The notes below the pieces were generated by a model. That model did not search any database. It saw nothing but the letters and a program-made list of their open reading frames with translations, and was not told the origin of the DNA. A stretch of 64,000 nt of DNA from RGIG9379 sp031553005 (GTDB lineage: Bacteria; Bacteroidota; Bacteroidia; Bacteroidales; Paludibacteraceae): contig JAVBMA010000008.1 in the NCBI GenBank assembly GCA_031553005.1, positions 1 through 64,000 of the forward strand, written 5' to 3'. The position numbers were made by a program, and so were the translations under genes. Numbering within the stretch: position 1 is the first letter of the stretch; every line of letters starts with the position of its first letter. Below are positions 16,674-26,080 of the stretch, piece after piece.

Positions 16674-16998
16674 TATTGTGTTTCCGGTTTTATTGTATTG
16701 CAACATAAAAATTCAAGTTATTATAAGTTAAAGCCGGAATTATCTAATTTTTTTAATCATATATTTGCCAAGCAAAAAAATTATCATTTGATAAAAAGCA
16801 AGAAACAAATAGTCGTTATTTTCTCTTATAAAGATAAAAAAGCGAAGATAATAAGATAAAATATTTTTATGTAATTGCTTTATCAATGAACAAAACAATG
16901 AATACTGTTGTTTTTTCAAGAAACATTGCAACAAAATTTTGGAGTAAAAATTATTCAAACCGAATATTTAAATATTAAAAAATTATAAATTTAAATGA
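16674..16998. other. AT-rich gap, no feature recognised
   Basis: 325 bases between the radical SAM gene and a barrel gene. A minus-strand 72-codon ORF here is AT-rich, compositionally random and without neighbours in that direction; it was not accepted. Confidence 0.4.
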
Positions 16999-17550
16999 AT
17001 GAATATGAAAAAGTTATTTATGTCACTGGCAACTGCCACAATTGTTTTCTTTAATGCAAATGCTGCCACAGACGGAATCACAGCTTTTCAAAAAGGCGAT
17101 TTTGATTTAGGAATCATGATTGGTGTTCCTGCCGAAAGTCATGCAAATATGCCTACAGTTTCGTTAGACGGAGCATGGGGGCTTACTTCCGGCTTTATCA
17201 ATACAAAAGCATTCGGACAAAACGGAGGCATTGACTTAGGATTCTATTATGGCATAACTTCTTATGACAATGCGCTTCAAAACTGTATTTTAGCTCGTTC
17301 GGCATTTCATTTTCAATTTGTAAAAAACTTAGATACTTATGCAGGTATACTTGCAGGGGTTAACATTTGGTCGCCTACCGGAGATGCAAAAGACGCCGGA
17401 GCCGATACCAATACAAATGCCGCTTTCGGATTATATACCGGAGCAAAATACTACTTCAGCAACAAGATTGGTGCAAAACTCGAACTTGCCAGCGATTTCA
17501 ATGAAGGTGATGTGCCTTGGGTATCAGCAGGTATTACTTTTAAATTCTAA
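16999..17550 (+). CDS. small outer membrane beta-barrel-like protein
   Basis: 183 residues with signal peptide MNMKKLFMSLATATIVFFNANA (an internal start at 17005 is equally possible). The mature part alternates in strands (DFDLGIMIGVPA, GGIDLGFYYGI, RSAFHFQFVKNLDTYAGILA, AAFGLYTGAKYYFSNKIGAK) and ends WVSAGITFKF, with a terminal aromatic residue as in barrels inserted by BAM. It probably lies in the outer membrane as a small porin-like or structural protein. No functional motif was seen. It is a single-gene unit with its own terminator. Confidence 0.75.
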   Translation: MNMKKLFMSLATATIVFFNANAATDGITAFQKGDFDLGIMIGVPAESHANMPTVSLDGAWGLTSGFINTKAFGQNGGIDLGFYYGITSYDNALQNCILARSAFHFQFVKNLDTYAGILAGVNIWSPTGDAKDAGADTNTNAAFGLYTGAKYYFSNKIGAKLELASDFNEGDVPWVSAGITFKF

Positions 17551-17596
17551 AAAACTTCGATGCGGATTTAAAACCGCTTAAAATAAATCGAATTTC

Positions 17597-17640
17597 ATAA
17601 CTCCTTTAAGCCTTCCGTCAAAGAAACTTAAAGGAGTTAT
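17597..17640 (+). terminator. hairpin terminator after the barrel gene
   Basis: ATAACTCCTTTAAG and CTTAAAGGAGTTAT, 14-base perfect arms, followed by a T-rich stretch. Confidence 0.8.
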
Positions 17641-17713
17641 TTATTTTAACCGGAGAAAAACAATTTGATAAAATAACCTCTACCTTTGCACCTTCAAAAC
17701 AGATAGAGGAAGT

Positions 17714-18919
17714 ATGACAACACCGAAAAAAGACAAATTATTTACTCCCGGTTATTTTTATGCCTGCAGCGCCAATTTTTTGCTGTTTTTCTGTTTCTAC
17801 CTTCTAATGCCGATTTTAGCCTTATATCTTATCGACACTTTCCAGACATCTAAAAGCACGATTGGCACTATTCTGTCATGCTACACCATAGCCGCCTTAA
17901 TCATACGTCCGTTTTCCGGATTCCTTTTAGACTCATTTGCACGCAAACCGCTCTATTTGATTTCGTTGTTCATTTTTGTCATAATATTTGCCGGATATCC
18001 TTTAGCAACAAGCATAACCATGTTTGCAATCTTTCGCGTACTGCATGGATTTGCTTTCGGCACAGTTACTATTGCCGGAAATACAATCGTGATTGATATT
18101 ATGCCTTCTTCACGAAGAGGCGAAGGACTCGGATATTACGGTTTATCAAATAATATAGCAATGGCTATCGGCCCTATGACAGGTATGTACTTGTATGACC
18201 ATTACAGTTACAATGTCATCTTCTACACGGCATTTGCAATTGGAATTATTTCCTTTATAATAGGTAGCCGTATTAAAACCACTCCGAAAGTGCTGACTCC
18301 ACCCGAAGCCATTTCGCTGGACCGCTTTATACTTTTAAAAGGAATACCCGCCGGAATTAATCTTTTTCTTATCGCCATTCCTTACGGGATAGCAACAACT
18401 TATATTGCTTTATATGCAAAAGAGTTGAATATCACCGGAAAGATAGGTTTCTTTTATTGCGCTTTGGCGGTTGGGATTGCACTTTCCAGGCTATTTTCAG
18501 GAAAACAGGTTGACCGGGGGAAGTTAACTCAAGTCATTGCTTCGGGAATATCTATTGCCACCGTTTCATTTTTATTATTGGCAGCCTTAAAATATCTGCC
18601 GTCCGATTATTCCGCGCTATCTCAAAATATGTTCTATTTTGTAGCCCTTCTGATAGGGTTAGGTTATGGTTCGGTATTCCCTGCCATGAATTCCCTTTTT
18701 ATAGCCCTTGCTCCAAACAATAAGAGAGGAACGGCAAATTCCACTTATCTTATTTCGTGGGATATCGGAATTGGCGCAGGATTATTGCTCGGAGGAATTC
18801 TCAGTGAATTAGCCGATTTCTCAGTTGCCTTCTTTATGGGTGCCGCACTAAGCTGTATCTCTGTACTGTTTTTTATTTATTTCACAGGAGAACACTTCAA
18901 AAGAAACAAAGTCAGCTAA
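17714..18919 (+). CDS. MFS transporter
   Basis: 401 residues, about 12 membrane segments. The loop 2-3 signature is seen as GFLLDSFARKPLY (family G-x-x-x-D-x-x-x-R-[KR]), together with FRVLHGFAFGTVTIAGNTIV and the 4-5 region GYYGLSNNIAMAIGPMTG. It has drug-resistance-transporter character (YfcJ/NorA-like), probably a proton-driven exporter of small molecules; substrate unknown. TACCTTTGC at 17681-17689 is a likely -7 box. miaA follows after 73 bases in the same direction. Confidence 0.88.
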   Translation: MTTPKKDKLFTPGYFYACSANFLLFFCFYLLMPILALYLIDTFQTSKSTIGTILSCYTIAALIIRPFSGFLLDSFARKPLYLISLFIFVIIFAGYPLATSITMFAIFRVLHGFAFGTVTIAGNTIVIDIMPSSRRGEGLGYYGLSNNIAMAIGPMTGMYLYDHYSYNVIFYTAFAIGIISFIIGSRIKTTPKVLTPPEAISLDRFILLKGIPAGINLFLIAIPYGIATTYIALYAKELNITGKIGFFYCALAVGIALSRLFSGKQVDRGKLTQVIASGISIATVSFLLLAALKYLPSDYSALSQNMFYFVALLIGLGYGSVFPAMNSLFIALAPNNKRGTANSTYLISWDIGIGAGLLLGGILSELADFSVAFFMGAALSCISVLFFIYFTGEHFKRNKVS

Positions 18920-18992
18920 AATCCGGTTGAATATGAAGCGAATCATCCGAAAATAATTTAAATTTGGTAGCATATAAATTTTATACCCAATA

Positions 18993-19967
18993 TTGAAAAC
19001 CGTGCATTCTTTCTCATCCATCATCCTTGATTCAAAGTTTACAACCGGCTTTGACCTGATAACGATATTAGGCCCGACGGCAAGCGGAAAAACCGGAATT
19101 GCCGCTCAATTGGCGTACGACATCGACTCCGAAATTATCAGTGGCGATTCAAGGCAAATATATCGAAAAATGGATATCGGGACAGGAAAGGACCTTGAAG
19201 AATATACGGTAAAAGATAAAGCAATACCCTATCATTTAATTGATATTGCAGAGCCCGGTTATAAATATAACGTGTTCGAATATCAACAGGACTTTTTCCA
19301 AGCATACCAATCCATAAAAGAAAAAAACAAACTCCCGGTACTGTGCGGAGGAACCGGACTATATATTGAGTCGGTCCTGAAAGGGTATAAACTGCTTCCG
19401 GTACCTGAGAATAAAGAATTACGGGATTCTCTGTCAGGAAAAACATTACAGGAACTCACCGATATATTGAAAAGCTATAAAACATTGCACAATACAACCG
19501 ATGTTGATACTCCCAAAAGAGCTATCCGTGCAATCGAAATAGAAGAATTCTATCAAAACAATGAAATAAATAACCGGGACTTTGAAAAAATAAACAGCCT
19601 GATAATCGGCGTCCATATAGACCGCGAAGAACGGCGAAAAAAAATAACCCAACGCCTAAAAACCCGCCTGAAAGAAGGAATGGTTGACGAAGCAAAAGCA
19701 ATACTTGATTCGGGTGTTTCTCCCGATGATTTAATCTACTACGGATTGGAGTATAAATACCTGACAAATTATATACTTGGAAACCTGACTTATGAGCAGA
19801 TGTTTTCGGAATTGGAAATCGCCATTCATCAGTTTGCCAAACGCCAGATGACTTGGTTCCGAGGAATGGAAAGAAAAGGATTTCAGATCCATTGGATAGA
19901 TGCCGCTCTATCAAACACAGAAAAAATAGAGAAAATATTGTCATTAGTACAAGCATCTTCGAAGTAA
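18993..19967 (+). CDS. miaA: tRNA dimethylallyltransferase
   Basis: 324 residues. MiaA adds a dimethylallyl group to N6 of A37 in tRNAs reading UNN codons. Visible motifs: P-loop LGPTASGKT (about residues 27-35), EIISGDSRQIYRKMDIGTGK with the catalytic Asp-Ser, GGTGLYIESVLKG, and KRQMTWFRG near the end. The only upstream start codons in frame are TTG at 18993 and GTG at 19002, both before the P-loop; TTG is kept but is uncertain. Bacteroidota often carry two miaA paralogues. The gene ends near a long gap with small palindromes. Confidence 0.93.
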   Translation: MKTVHSFSSIILDSKFTTGFDLITILGPTASGKTGIAAQLAYDIDSEIISGDSRQIYRKMDIGTGKDLEEYTVKDKAIPYHLIDIAEPGYKYNVFEYQQDFFQAYQSIKEKNKLPVLCGGTGLYIESVLKGYKLLPVPENKELRDSLSGKTLQELTDILKSYKTLHNTTDVDTPKRAIRAIEIEEFYQNNEINNRDFEKINSLIIGVHIDREERRKKITQRLKTRLKEGMVDEAKAILDSGVSPDDLIYYGLEYKYLTNYILGNLTYEQMFSELEIAIHQFAKRQMTWFRGMERKGFQIHWIDAALSNTEKIEKILSLVQASSK

Positions 19968-20488
19968 AATATTTATCCACAGAATTTTCTCTTAAAAATG
20001 ATAAATCCAATCCGAAGGAGTGAATTATTTAAAACGTTCATTATAAATTAACAAAATTTTTAATATAAAAATCTTGTTATCAATGCCGGAGGCATTGCAT
20101 ATTTATAGAAAAAGATGAAAACCCAGCCTGTATGACTCCATTCGGAGTCGAATATATAAAATCTTAAACAATTGACTATAAATATATAAATCCTTCGGAT
20201 TTAATTTATCCAAAAATCAATAACTTACACATTATACTATATTAAACTCTCTTTAAAATATACTTTCAAGCATATATCATTGGGAGGGCGACTTGAAGTC
20301 GCCCTCCCAATTAGCAGATTTATATTGACAGGCGGATAAGCGCGTGGAAAGAAATTCAAACAACCTCTAAACCTCAAAAAACTTTCTATGCCAAATTCGG
20401 AATAAGCAAAATTCCTGATTTTTCAATATTTTATTACACCGAAACAAAAAAAGCCCTTAAAATTAGGGGCAAACACACAAAATAATAC
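19968..20488. other. palindrome-rich gap before glnN
   Basis: About 590 bases without a gene, up to the glnN ATG. It contains AATGCC-GGA-GGCATT (20082-20096), GACTCC-ATT-CGGAGTC (about 20134-20149) and AAATCC-TTC-GGATTT (about 20189-20202), all of the nnnCC/GGnnn type with TATAGAAAAA nearby. It also has the GACTTGAAGTC palindrome at 20280-20310 and a sequence AAAAAAGCCCTTAAAATTAG before the glnN promoter. Confidence 0.55.
20280..20310. repeat. palindrome with GACTT-AAGTC core, copy 2
   Basis: TTGGGAGGGCGACTT, one base, AAGTCGCCCTCCCAA: perfect 15-base arms. It is nearly identical to 4177-4207 and shares its core with 42085-42117. Confidence 0.7.
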
Positions 20489-20524
20489 TACTTTTGCAAA
20501 GTTACCCCCATTTTTTTAGGGGTA
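20489..20524 (+). promoter_or_regulatory. glnN promoter -7 box and leader hairpin
   Basis: TACTTTTGC at 20489-20497 fits the -7 box. It is followed by TACCCC (20503-20508) pairing with GGGGTA (20519-20524) around a T-rich loop, at or near the 5' end of the transcript and 32 bases before the ATG. Confidence 0.45.
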
Positions 20525-20556
20525 CATATAAGAAACAAGTAATAAACAATCGATTT

Positions 20557-22746
20557 ATGGCTACTTTACGATTTGAAGCTCTCCGGGAACTTGCACAAAG
20601 AAAACCAATGGAAGTAAATCCTCCGTCCGAAAAACTTTCCGATTATTTCGGAGTAAATGTTTTTTGTAGGGAAAAAATGCAGGAATATTTGTCAAAAGAC
20701 ACATTCAAAGCATTTGTTGCAGCAGTAGAACAAGGTGTTTTATTCGACCGGAATATTGCAGATCAGATTGCCATGGGAATGCAAAAATGGGCTAAGGAAC
20801 GTGGTGCTACACATTATACGCATTGGTTTCAACCATTGACAGATGGAACTGCAGAAAAGCATGATGGATTTATTGATTTCGGAGACGACGGAAAAATAAT
20901 CGAGCGTTTTTCGGGCAAACTGCTGATTCAGCAGGAACCGGACGCTTCTTCTTTTCCAAGCGGAGGTATCCGTAATACATTCGAAGCAAGGGGATATACC
21001 GCCTGGGATCTCTCCTCTCCCGCTTTCGTTGTTGGTTCTACTCTCTGTATTCCTACTATTTTTATTTCATATACCGGCGAAGCGTTGGATTATAAAACAC
21101 CCTTGCTGAAAGCGATAAATGCGGTAGACAAGGCGGCAGTAGAAATTTGCCAGTTCTTTGATAAAAATATAACCAAGGTAAATACCAATTTGGGTTGGGA
21201 ACAAGAATACTTCTTAATTGACAGTGCCTTATATAATGCCCGTCCCGATTTATCATTGACCGGACGAACACTGATGGGACACGCTTCGGCCAAAGACCAA
21301 CAGTTGGAAGACCATTATTTCGGTTCCATTCCCGAACGGGTCACCGCTTACATGCGCGACTTGGAGATTGAAGCCCATAAACTAGGCATTCCGCTGAAAA
21401 CAAGGCACAATGAAGTAGCTCCGAATCAGTTCGAGTTTGCCCCTATTTTCGAAGAAGCCAATCTGGCGAACGACCACAACCAGCTGTTCATGGATCTGAT
21501 GAAACGTATTGCCAGAAAGCATCATTTTCAGGTACTTCTGCACGAAAAGCCATTTGCAGGAGTAAACGGATCGGGCAAGCATAACAACTGGTCATTATGT
21601 ACGGATACCGGAATCAACCTCCTTTCTCCGGCAAAAAATCCGAAAGGAAATATGCTCTTCCTTACATTCCTTGTAAACGTTATGACTGCTGTTTATAGAA
21701 ATCAGGATTTATTGAGGGCATCCATTATGAGTGCTGGAAATACGTACCGTCTGGGTGCCAATGAAGCGCCTCCGGCTATCCTTTCCGTTTTTCTGGGGCA
21801 AAATCTTTCCGGCATGCTCGATAATTTAGTAGCGCGTGTAGGCGACAATAAGATGACACCGGAAGAAAAAACAGCGCTAAAACTGGGAATTGCCCGCATT
21901 CCGGAAATTATGTTGGATAATACAGACCGTAACCGGACTTCGCCTTTTGCTTTTACCGGAAATCGTTTTGAATTCCGCGCCGTAGGTTCGTCGGCAAACT
22001 GCGCCGCCTCTATTATAGCCCTGAATGCGGCGGTTTCTCATCAATTGAACCTTTTCAAAAAAGAAGTTGACAGTTTGATGGAAAAAGGAGTTGGAAAAGA
22101 CGAGGCTATATTTCAAACATTGAAACGCCTGATTATAGAATCCAAACCGGTTCGTTTTGAAGGTGACGGATATTCAGAAGATTGGAAAAACGAAGCCGTT
22201 AAACGTGGCCTCACAAACATTACAAATGCACCGGAGGCTATCGGAAAATATTTGGAAGAACCTGCTCGCCGCGTATTAATTGGAGAAAAAATATTTAATG
22301 AAACGGAACTACACAGCCGGGTGGAAGTTGAATATGAGAAATTTTCAAAGAAAGTACAAATTGAATCCCGCGTATTGGGAGATCTGGCTATCAATCATAT
22401 CGTACCGACGGCTGTTACTTATCAAAACCGTTTGATTAAGAATCTGTGCGGATTGCAGCAGTTGTTTTCTCAGGAAGAGTTTGAGATGCTCTCTTCTGAC
22501 CGCAAAGAATTAATAAGGGAGATTGCAAACCATATTACCACCATCAAGCTACTGGTAAAAGATATGACGGCAAACCGCAAAGAGGCAAACACCTCTTCTT
22601 GCGAAGAAGAAAAGGCAAAACTCTATGACCAGAAAGTAAAACCGGTGATGGAAGCTATTCGTAGCCATATAGATCAACTGGAACTGGTAGTAGACAATGA
22701 AATCTGGCCCTTGCCGAAATACAGGGAATTACTCTTTTCAAAATAA
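20557..22746 (+). CDS. glnN: glutamine synthetase type III
   Basis: 729 residues from the ATG at 20557. An in-frame TTG at 20494 lies inside the promoter box and was rejected. GSIII forms dodecamers and makes glutamine from glutamate, ammonia and ATP. Motifs: the GSIII N-terminal region, EQEYFLID, GRTLMGHASAKDQQLEDHYF, the catalytic region RHNEVAPNQFEFAPIFEEAN, ATP-binding KPFAGVNGSGKHNNWS, and NRTSPFAFTGNRFEFRAVGSS. Length equals the usual GSIII size. A leader hairpin suggests control by nitrogen status, which is inference. A Crp/Fnr regulator gene follows after 197 bases. Confidence 0.96.
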   Translation: MATLRFEALRELAQRKPMEVNPPSEKLSDYFGVNVFCREKMQEYLSKDTFKAFVAAVEQGVLFDRNIADQIAMGMQKWAKERGATHYTHWFQPLTDGTAEKHDGFIDFGDDGKIIERFSGKLLIQQEPDASSFPSGGIRNTFEARGYTAWDLSSPAFVVGSTLCIPTIFISYTGEALDYKTPLLKAINAVDKAAVEICQFFDKNITKVNTNLGWEQEYFLIDSALYNARPDLSLTGRTLMGHASAKDQQLEDHYFGSIPERVTAYMRDLEIEAHKLGIPLKTRHNEVAPNQFEFAPIFEEANLANDHNQLFMDLMKRIARKHHFQVLLHEKPFAGVNGSGKHNNWSLCTDTGINLLSPAKNPKGNMLFLTFLVNVMTAVYRNQDLLRASIMSAGNTYRLGANEAPPAILSVFLGQNLSGMLDNLVARVGDNKMTPEEKTALKLGIARIPEIMLDNTDRNRTSPFAFTGNRFEFRAVGSSANCAASIIALNAAVSHQLNLFKKEVDSLMEKGVGKDEAIFQTLKRLIIESKPVRFEGDGYSEDWKNEAVKRGLTNITNAPEAIGKYLEEPARRVLIGEKIFNETELHSRVEVEYEKFSKKVQIESRVLGDLAINHIVPTAVTYQNRLIKNLCGLQQLFSQEEFEMLSSDRKELIREIANHITTIKLLVKDMTANRKEANTSSCEEEKAKLYDQKVKPVMEAIRSHIDQLELVVDNEIWPLPKYRELLFSK

Positions 22747-22850
22747 AAAACAGACAAATAAACCGATAGCCGGATAAGCGAATAGATATTTACAAATTTT
22801 CCAATATTGGGGAATGTATCTATACGTTTATCCGGCTACCGGTTTACTCG
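22745..22850. repeat. period-8 words arranged as an inverted repeat after glnN
   Basis: ATAAACCG-ATAGCCGG-ATAAGCG words face CGTTTATCCGGCTACCGGTTTA about 50 bases later. It probably serves as a terminator. Confidence 0.6.
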
Positions 22851-22943
22851 TTTTGTAACTTTGTAACTCATAAACTACCTATTTGTCAACAATATTTATT
22901 AGATTTGTAGTCAGATCAATTTAGTACTACAACATAAGGTTTT

Positions 22944-23648
22944 ATGGCTGCTAAGAAGGAAGAGGAAGATTATAAGAGCATTGACGAAATTTCGGATATA
23001 TGGAAAATGCTGACTCCCGAACAAACGGAATATCTAAAAAACAATTATCAGGTTCAAAAATATAAAAAGAACGAAATAATTTATTGTGAAGGAGAAACTC
23101 CCACTCATGTGTTGTGTCTGGTAAAAGGGAAAGTCAAAATATTCAAAACCGGAGTTGGCGGACGCAGCCAGATCGTGCGCATGGTAAAGCCTTATGAAAC
23201 ATTTGCCTACCGGGCAATGTTTGCCGAAGAAGATTTTGTAACAGGCGCTTGTGCTTTCGAACCGACAGTCATATATGCCATTCCTAAAATTGTTATGAAA
23301 AGCCTTATCTCACAAAACAGCCAACTGGCTTGGTATTTTATTAATGCTCTATCTGTTGACTTGGGAATAGCCGATGCCCGCGCTGTTAGCCTGACACAAA
23401 AACACATTCGCGGCCGATTGGCAGAGTCTTTACTTTTCCTGAAAGAAAACTACGGATTGGAAGAAGACGGAGCTACATTGAGCATATATCTCTCCAGAGA
23501 AGATCTGGCAAATCTCTCCAACATGACTACCTCAAATGCGATACGTACATTATCTAACTTTGTATCCGAAAAAATTATCACAATGGATGGGCGGAAAATT
23601 AAAATTATTGACGAAGAACACTTGAAGAGAATCAGTAAAATAGGATGA
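22944..23648 (+). CDS. Crp/Fnr-family transcriptional regulator
   Basis: 234 residues. A cyclic-nucleotide-binding-like beta-roll spans about residues 38-130 (YKKNEIIYCEGETPTHVLCL, GKVKIFKTGVGGRSQIVRMV) and is joined by a dimerisation helix to a winged helix about 160-225 (IYLSREDLANLSNMTTSNAI then RTLSNF). No Cys cluster for Fe-S is present in the N-terminus, so this is not an Fnr-type oxygen sensor; the effector is unknown. The sequence resembles Bacteroidota Crp-like regulators involved in redox or nitrosative stress. It is adjacent to glnN, but separate transcription is likely because of the intervening inverted repeat. Confidence 0.88.
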   Translation: MAAKKEEEDYKSIDEISDIWKMLTPEQTEYLKNNYQVQKYKKNEIIYCEGETPTHVLCLVKGKVKIFKTGVGGRSQIVRMVKPYETFAYRAMFAEEDFVTGACAFEPTVIYAIPKIVMKSLISQNSQLAWYFINALSVDLGIADARAVSLTQKHIRGRLAESLLFLKENYGLEEDGATLSIYLSREDLANLSNMTTSNAIRTLSNFVSEKIITMDGRKIKIIDEEHLKRISKIG

Positions 23649-23649
23649 T

Positions 23650-23705
23650 TGGCGAATTGAGGAACTGATAAATCGGCGAACTGATAAATTGACTAATTGA
23701 ATTTA
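23650..23705. repeat. period-8 word repeat after the Crp-like gene
   Basis: Words GAATTGAG, GAACTGAT, AAATCGGC, GAACTGAT and AAATTGACT, spaced about 8 bases apart. Confidence 0.6.
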
Positions 23706-23826
23706 AGAAAACGAAAAAAATACCTTTTATATCTATCTGTAATAAATTGACATGTGTCGAGAAGAAGGCAAAACGGGCAGAGTCATTAGAGTAGAAAAAG
23801 TTATAATAATCTAAATTTATAAAGCA

Positions 23827-24990
23827 ATGAAGAAAATTTTATTTATTTCGACATTTTTTTGTCTTATAGCAAATGTGCAGATTTATGGACAAAGAGTCGA
23901 AACTATACATTTAACCGAAGCCGGTACACTTTCTAAGATTGTAACCAATCCCGTAGAAGTAACTCATCTAACCCTAACTGGCACAATTGATGCCCGTGAC
24001 ATTTATTTTCTTGATGCATTATTTTACCTCGAAAGTTTAGATTTGAGTGATGCAAATATAGTGGAATTTGAAGGTATCTCAAAACCGTCAAACCCTTATG
24101 ATCAAAGTCGATTTTATCCGGCCAACCAATTACCCACATTTGCTTTTTCGTTATCCCGTTTATCTTCTCTGATTTTCCCAAAAACTTTAACAAGTATTGA
24201 TTTTTATGGTATTAATCAAGATATGATGCCTTTGCCAATCCTTGTTATTCCTGAAGGTGTAACAACAATAGGAGATCGTTTTGCGTCATATCAACCTTTA
24301 CTTAAAGCACTTACTTTACCAAGTACTTTAATGACTCTTGGAGACAGAAGCTTTATTAGTAGTGAAAATCTTTCCGTGATAATCAATTTCAATCCTACTC
24401 CGATAAATATTGATAATAGTGTTTTTGAAAGAGTGAATAAAAATGCCTGCATACTCTACGTCCCAATAAAAAGTAAAAGTGATTATGAGGTTGCAAATGT
24501 ATGGAAAGAGTTTAATATCATCGAACTTCCCGAAATTGCAAAAGACGACATTACCATAACTCCATCAGACACCACAGCGTTAATAGAATGGAAATCCTAC
24601 GAAAATGCAGAAGGCTACAAATTAATAATTTACGGAAATGAAACACATACTGATACTATTCTGATATTGGAGTTTGACACAAAGGGTAAGTTACTTCGTT
24701 CGGAAAATACAACACTTTTCCATACAATAAAGAACTTGTCGACTAGTACCGATTATCATTATACATTTGAAATACTTGGTGTTAGCAATGTTGTATTGGC
24801 AAATCAATCGGGCGAATTTTCTACCACAGGCGAACCGACAAACATTATAAGAACAGTGAGTGCATCAAACAAAATCGAAGGTTATTACAGCATTTGGGGA
24901 ACAAAACTACTTGAAGAACCAAAAAGTGGAATGTACATCATTTTGTATAGTAACGGACAGACAGAAAAAAGAATAAAAATAAATTATTAA
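23827..24990 (+). CDS. secreted leucine-rich-repeat (BspA-like) protein with C-terminal module
   Basis: 387 residues. Signal peptide (residues 1-21), then LRR segments of the BspA/LRR_5 type (YLESLDLSDANI, LSSLIFPKTLTSID, ILVIPEGVTTIGDRFASY, LKALTLPSTLMTLGDRSF), an ACILYVPIKSKSDYEVAN unit typical of the end of such domains, and a fibronectin-III-like domain (about 250-345, DTTALIEWKSYENAEGYKLI). It ends with a short module GYYSIWGTKLLEEPKSGMYI then ILYSNGQTEKRIK. That module recurs in the next gene and resembles C-terminal sorting/anchoring motifs of Bacteroidota secreted proteins. Probably cell-surface, with an adhesion or binding role by analogy; ligand unknown. Confidence 0.75.
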   Translation: MKKILFISTFFCLIANVQIYGQRVETIHLTEAGTLSKIVTNPVEVTHLTLTGTIDARDIYFLDALFYLESLDLSDANIVEFEGISKPSNPYDQSRFYPANQLPTFAFSLSRLSSLIFPKTLTSIDFYGINQDMMPLPILVIPEGVTTIGDRFASYQPLLKALTLPSTLMTLGDRSFISSENLSVIINFNPTPINIDNSVFERVNKNACILYVPIKSKSDYEVANVWKEFNIIELPEIAKDDITITPSDTTALIEWKSYENAEGYKLIIYGNETHTDTILILEFDTKGKLLRSENTTLFHTIKNLSTSTDYHYTFEILGVSNVVLANQSGEFSTTGEPTNIIRTVSASNKIEGYYSIWGTKLLEEPKSGMYIILYSNGQTEKRIKINY

Positions 24991-26080
24991 TCTGCCAACC
25001 TTGACGGAAAGCAATAAAATATTTTTAAAATGAAAAAAATAATTTTTCTTTTAGCAATATGCTTAATTAGCTCAATGAGTTTTGCCGAAATAATAGAAAG
25101 CGGTAATTTGAATGAAAATATTACATGGACGTTGGATAGTGATAGCACGTTAATGATTAACGGAGAAGGAGACATATCAAGTTATCCTCCTTGGTGTAGT
25201 TATAGTATTACAAACAAAATAAAACAAATAATAGTATCAGAAGGCATTACTTCTGTCAGCAGTTTAACGTGTGGAAATTACAATAATGTTTCATCAGTAC
25301 AATTACCAAATTCATTAAAAACTATTGGTTATTGTGCTATTGGAGCGTGTAATGTAAAATCAGTCACAATTCCAGAAAATGTTACTACTATAGAAGGATT
25401 GGGATTTTATAAAATAGGTCTTGACACATTATATTACAATGCTATAAATTGTGTAGTCGAAGACCTTGATTTAGGTCTTAAAATTGTATTTATCGGAAAA
25501 AAAGTCACTCGTATTCCCGAATTTTTATTTGGCAAATGGAACGGATTAGAGCAATTAACAGTTTTATCGAATAATCCTTCTAATATAATTGTGGAAGAGA
25601 ACGTTTTTAAATATGTGGATAATAACATACCTATTTATGTACCTAAGTGTGCAATAGAAGCGTATCAAACATCTGAGGGTTGGAATAAGTTTACAAATTT
25701 TATAGGTATAGAATCAGAGCTTTGCGAAGAAAGAACTAATATTGCGGAAACAAAGTGTATGTCAGACGAGATTGTTGGGTATTATAGTCTTATGGGTACA
25801 AAACTATCCGAAGAGCCAGAAAATGGCTTATACATCATTTTATATAGTAACGGACAGATAGAAAAAAGAATAAAAAAATAAACTATTAATCTGCCAACCT
25901 TAACGGAAAGCTATAAAATATCTTTAAAATGAAAAAAATAATTTTTCTTTTAGCAATATGCTTAATTAGCTCAATGAGTTTTGCCGAAATAATAGAAAGC
26001 GGCAATTTGAATGAAAATATTGCATGGACGTTGGATAGTGAAGGGACATTAATGATTAATGGAGAAGGAGAAATGCCGGA
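24880..26080 (+). repeat. direct repeat of gene ends in the LRR array
   Basis: The 3' module of the first LRR gene, the spacer (ATTAATCTGCCAACCTTnAC) and the first about 150 bases of the second gene (about 24880-25180) recur nearly identically about 899 bases later (about 25780-26080) across the second/third gene junction. The signal-peptide DNA is identical in the two downstream copies, while the LRR cores differ. Confidence 0.8.
25030..25881 (+). CDS. secreted BspA-like leucine-rich-repeat protein
   Basis: 283 residues. Signal peptide MKKIIFLLAICLISSMSFA, an N-terminal segment (NENITWTLDSDSTLMINGEG) seen in many BspA-like proteins, then LRR_5 units (IKQIIVSEGITSVSSL, VSSVQLPNSLKTIGYCAIGA, VKSVTIPENVTTIEGLGFYK), the end-unit PIYVPKCAIEAYQTSEGWNK, and the C-terminal module GYYSLMGTKLSEEPENGLYI then ILYSNGQIEKRIKK. 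It shares its 5' end with the following broken gene and its 3' end with the preceding gene, so it looks like one cassette of a tandem array. Probably surface-exposed. Confidence 0.78.
   Translation: MKKIIFLLAICLISSMSFAEIIESGNLNENITWTLDSDSTLMINGEGDISSYPPWCSYSITNKIKQIIVSEGITSVSSLTCGNYNNVSSVQLPNSLKTIGYCAIGACNVKSVTIPENVTTIEGLGFYKIGLDTLYYNAINCVVEDLDLGLKIVFIGKKVTRIPEFLFGKWNGLEQLTVLSNNPSNIIVEENVFKYVDNNIPIYVPKCAIEAYQTSEGWNKFTNFIGIESELCEERTNIAETKCMSDEIVGYYSLMGTKLSEEPENGLYIILYSNGQIEKRIKK

Noticed and set aside
16740..16958. Minus-strand 72-codon ORF with hydrophobic residues
   Set aside because: AT-rich chance ORF; no signal or neighbour support.
20494..20556. Upstream TTG start for glnN
   Set aside because: The TTG lies inside the -7 promoter box; ATG at 20557 gives the normal GSIII N-terminus.
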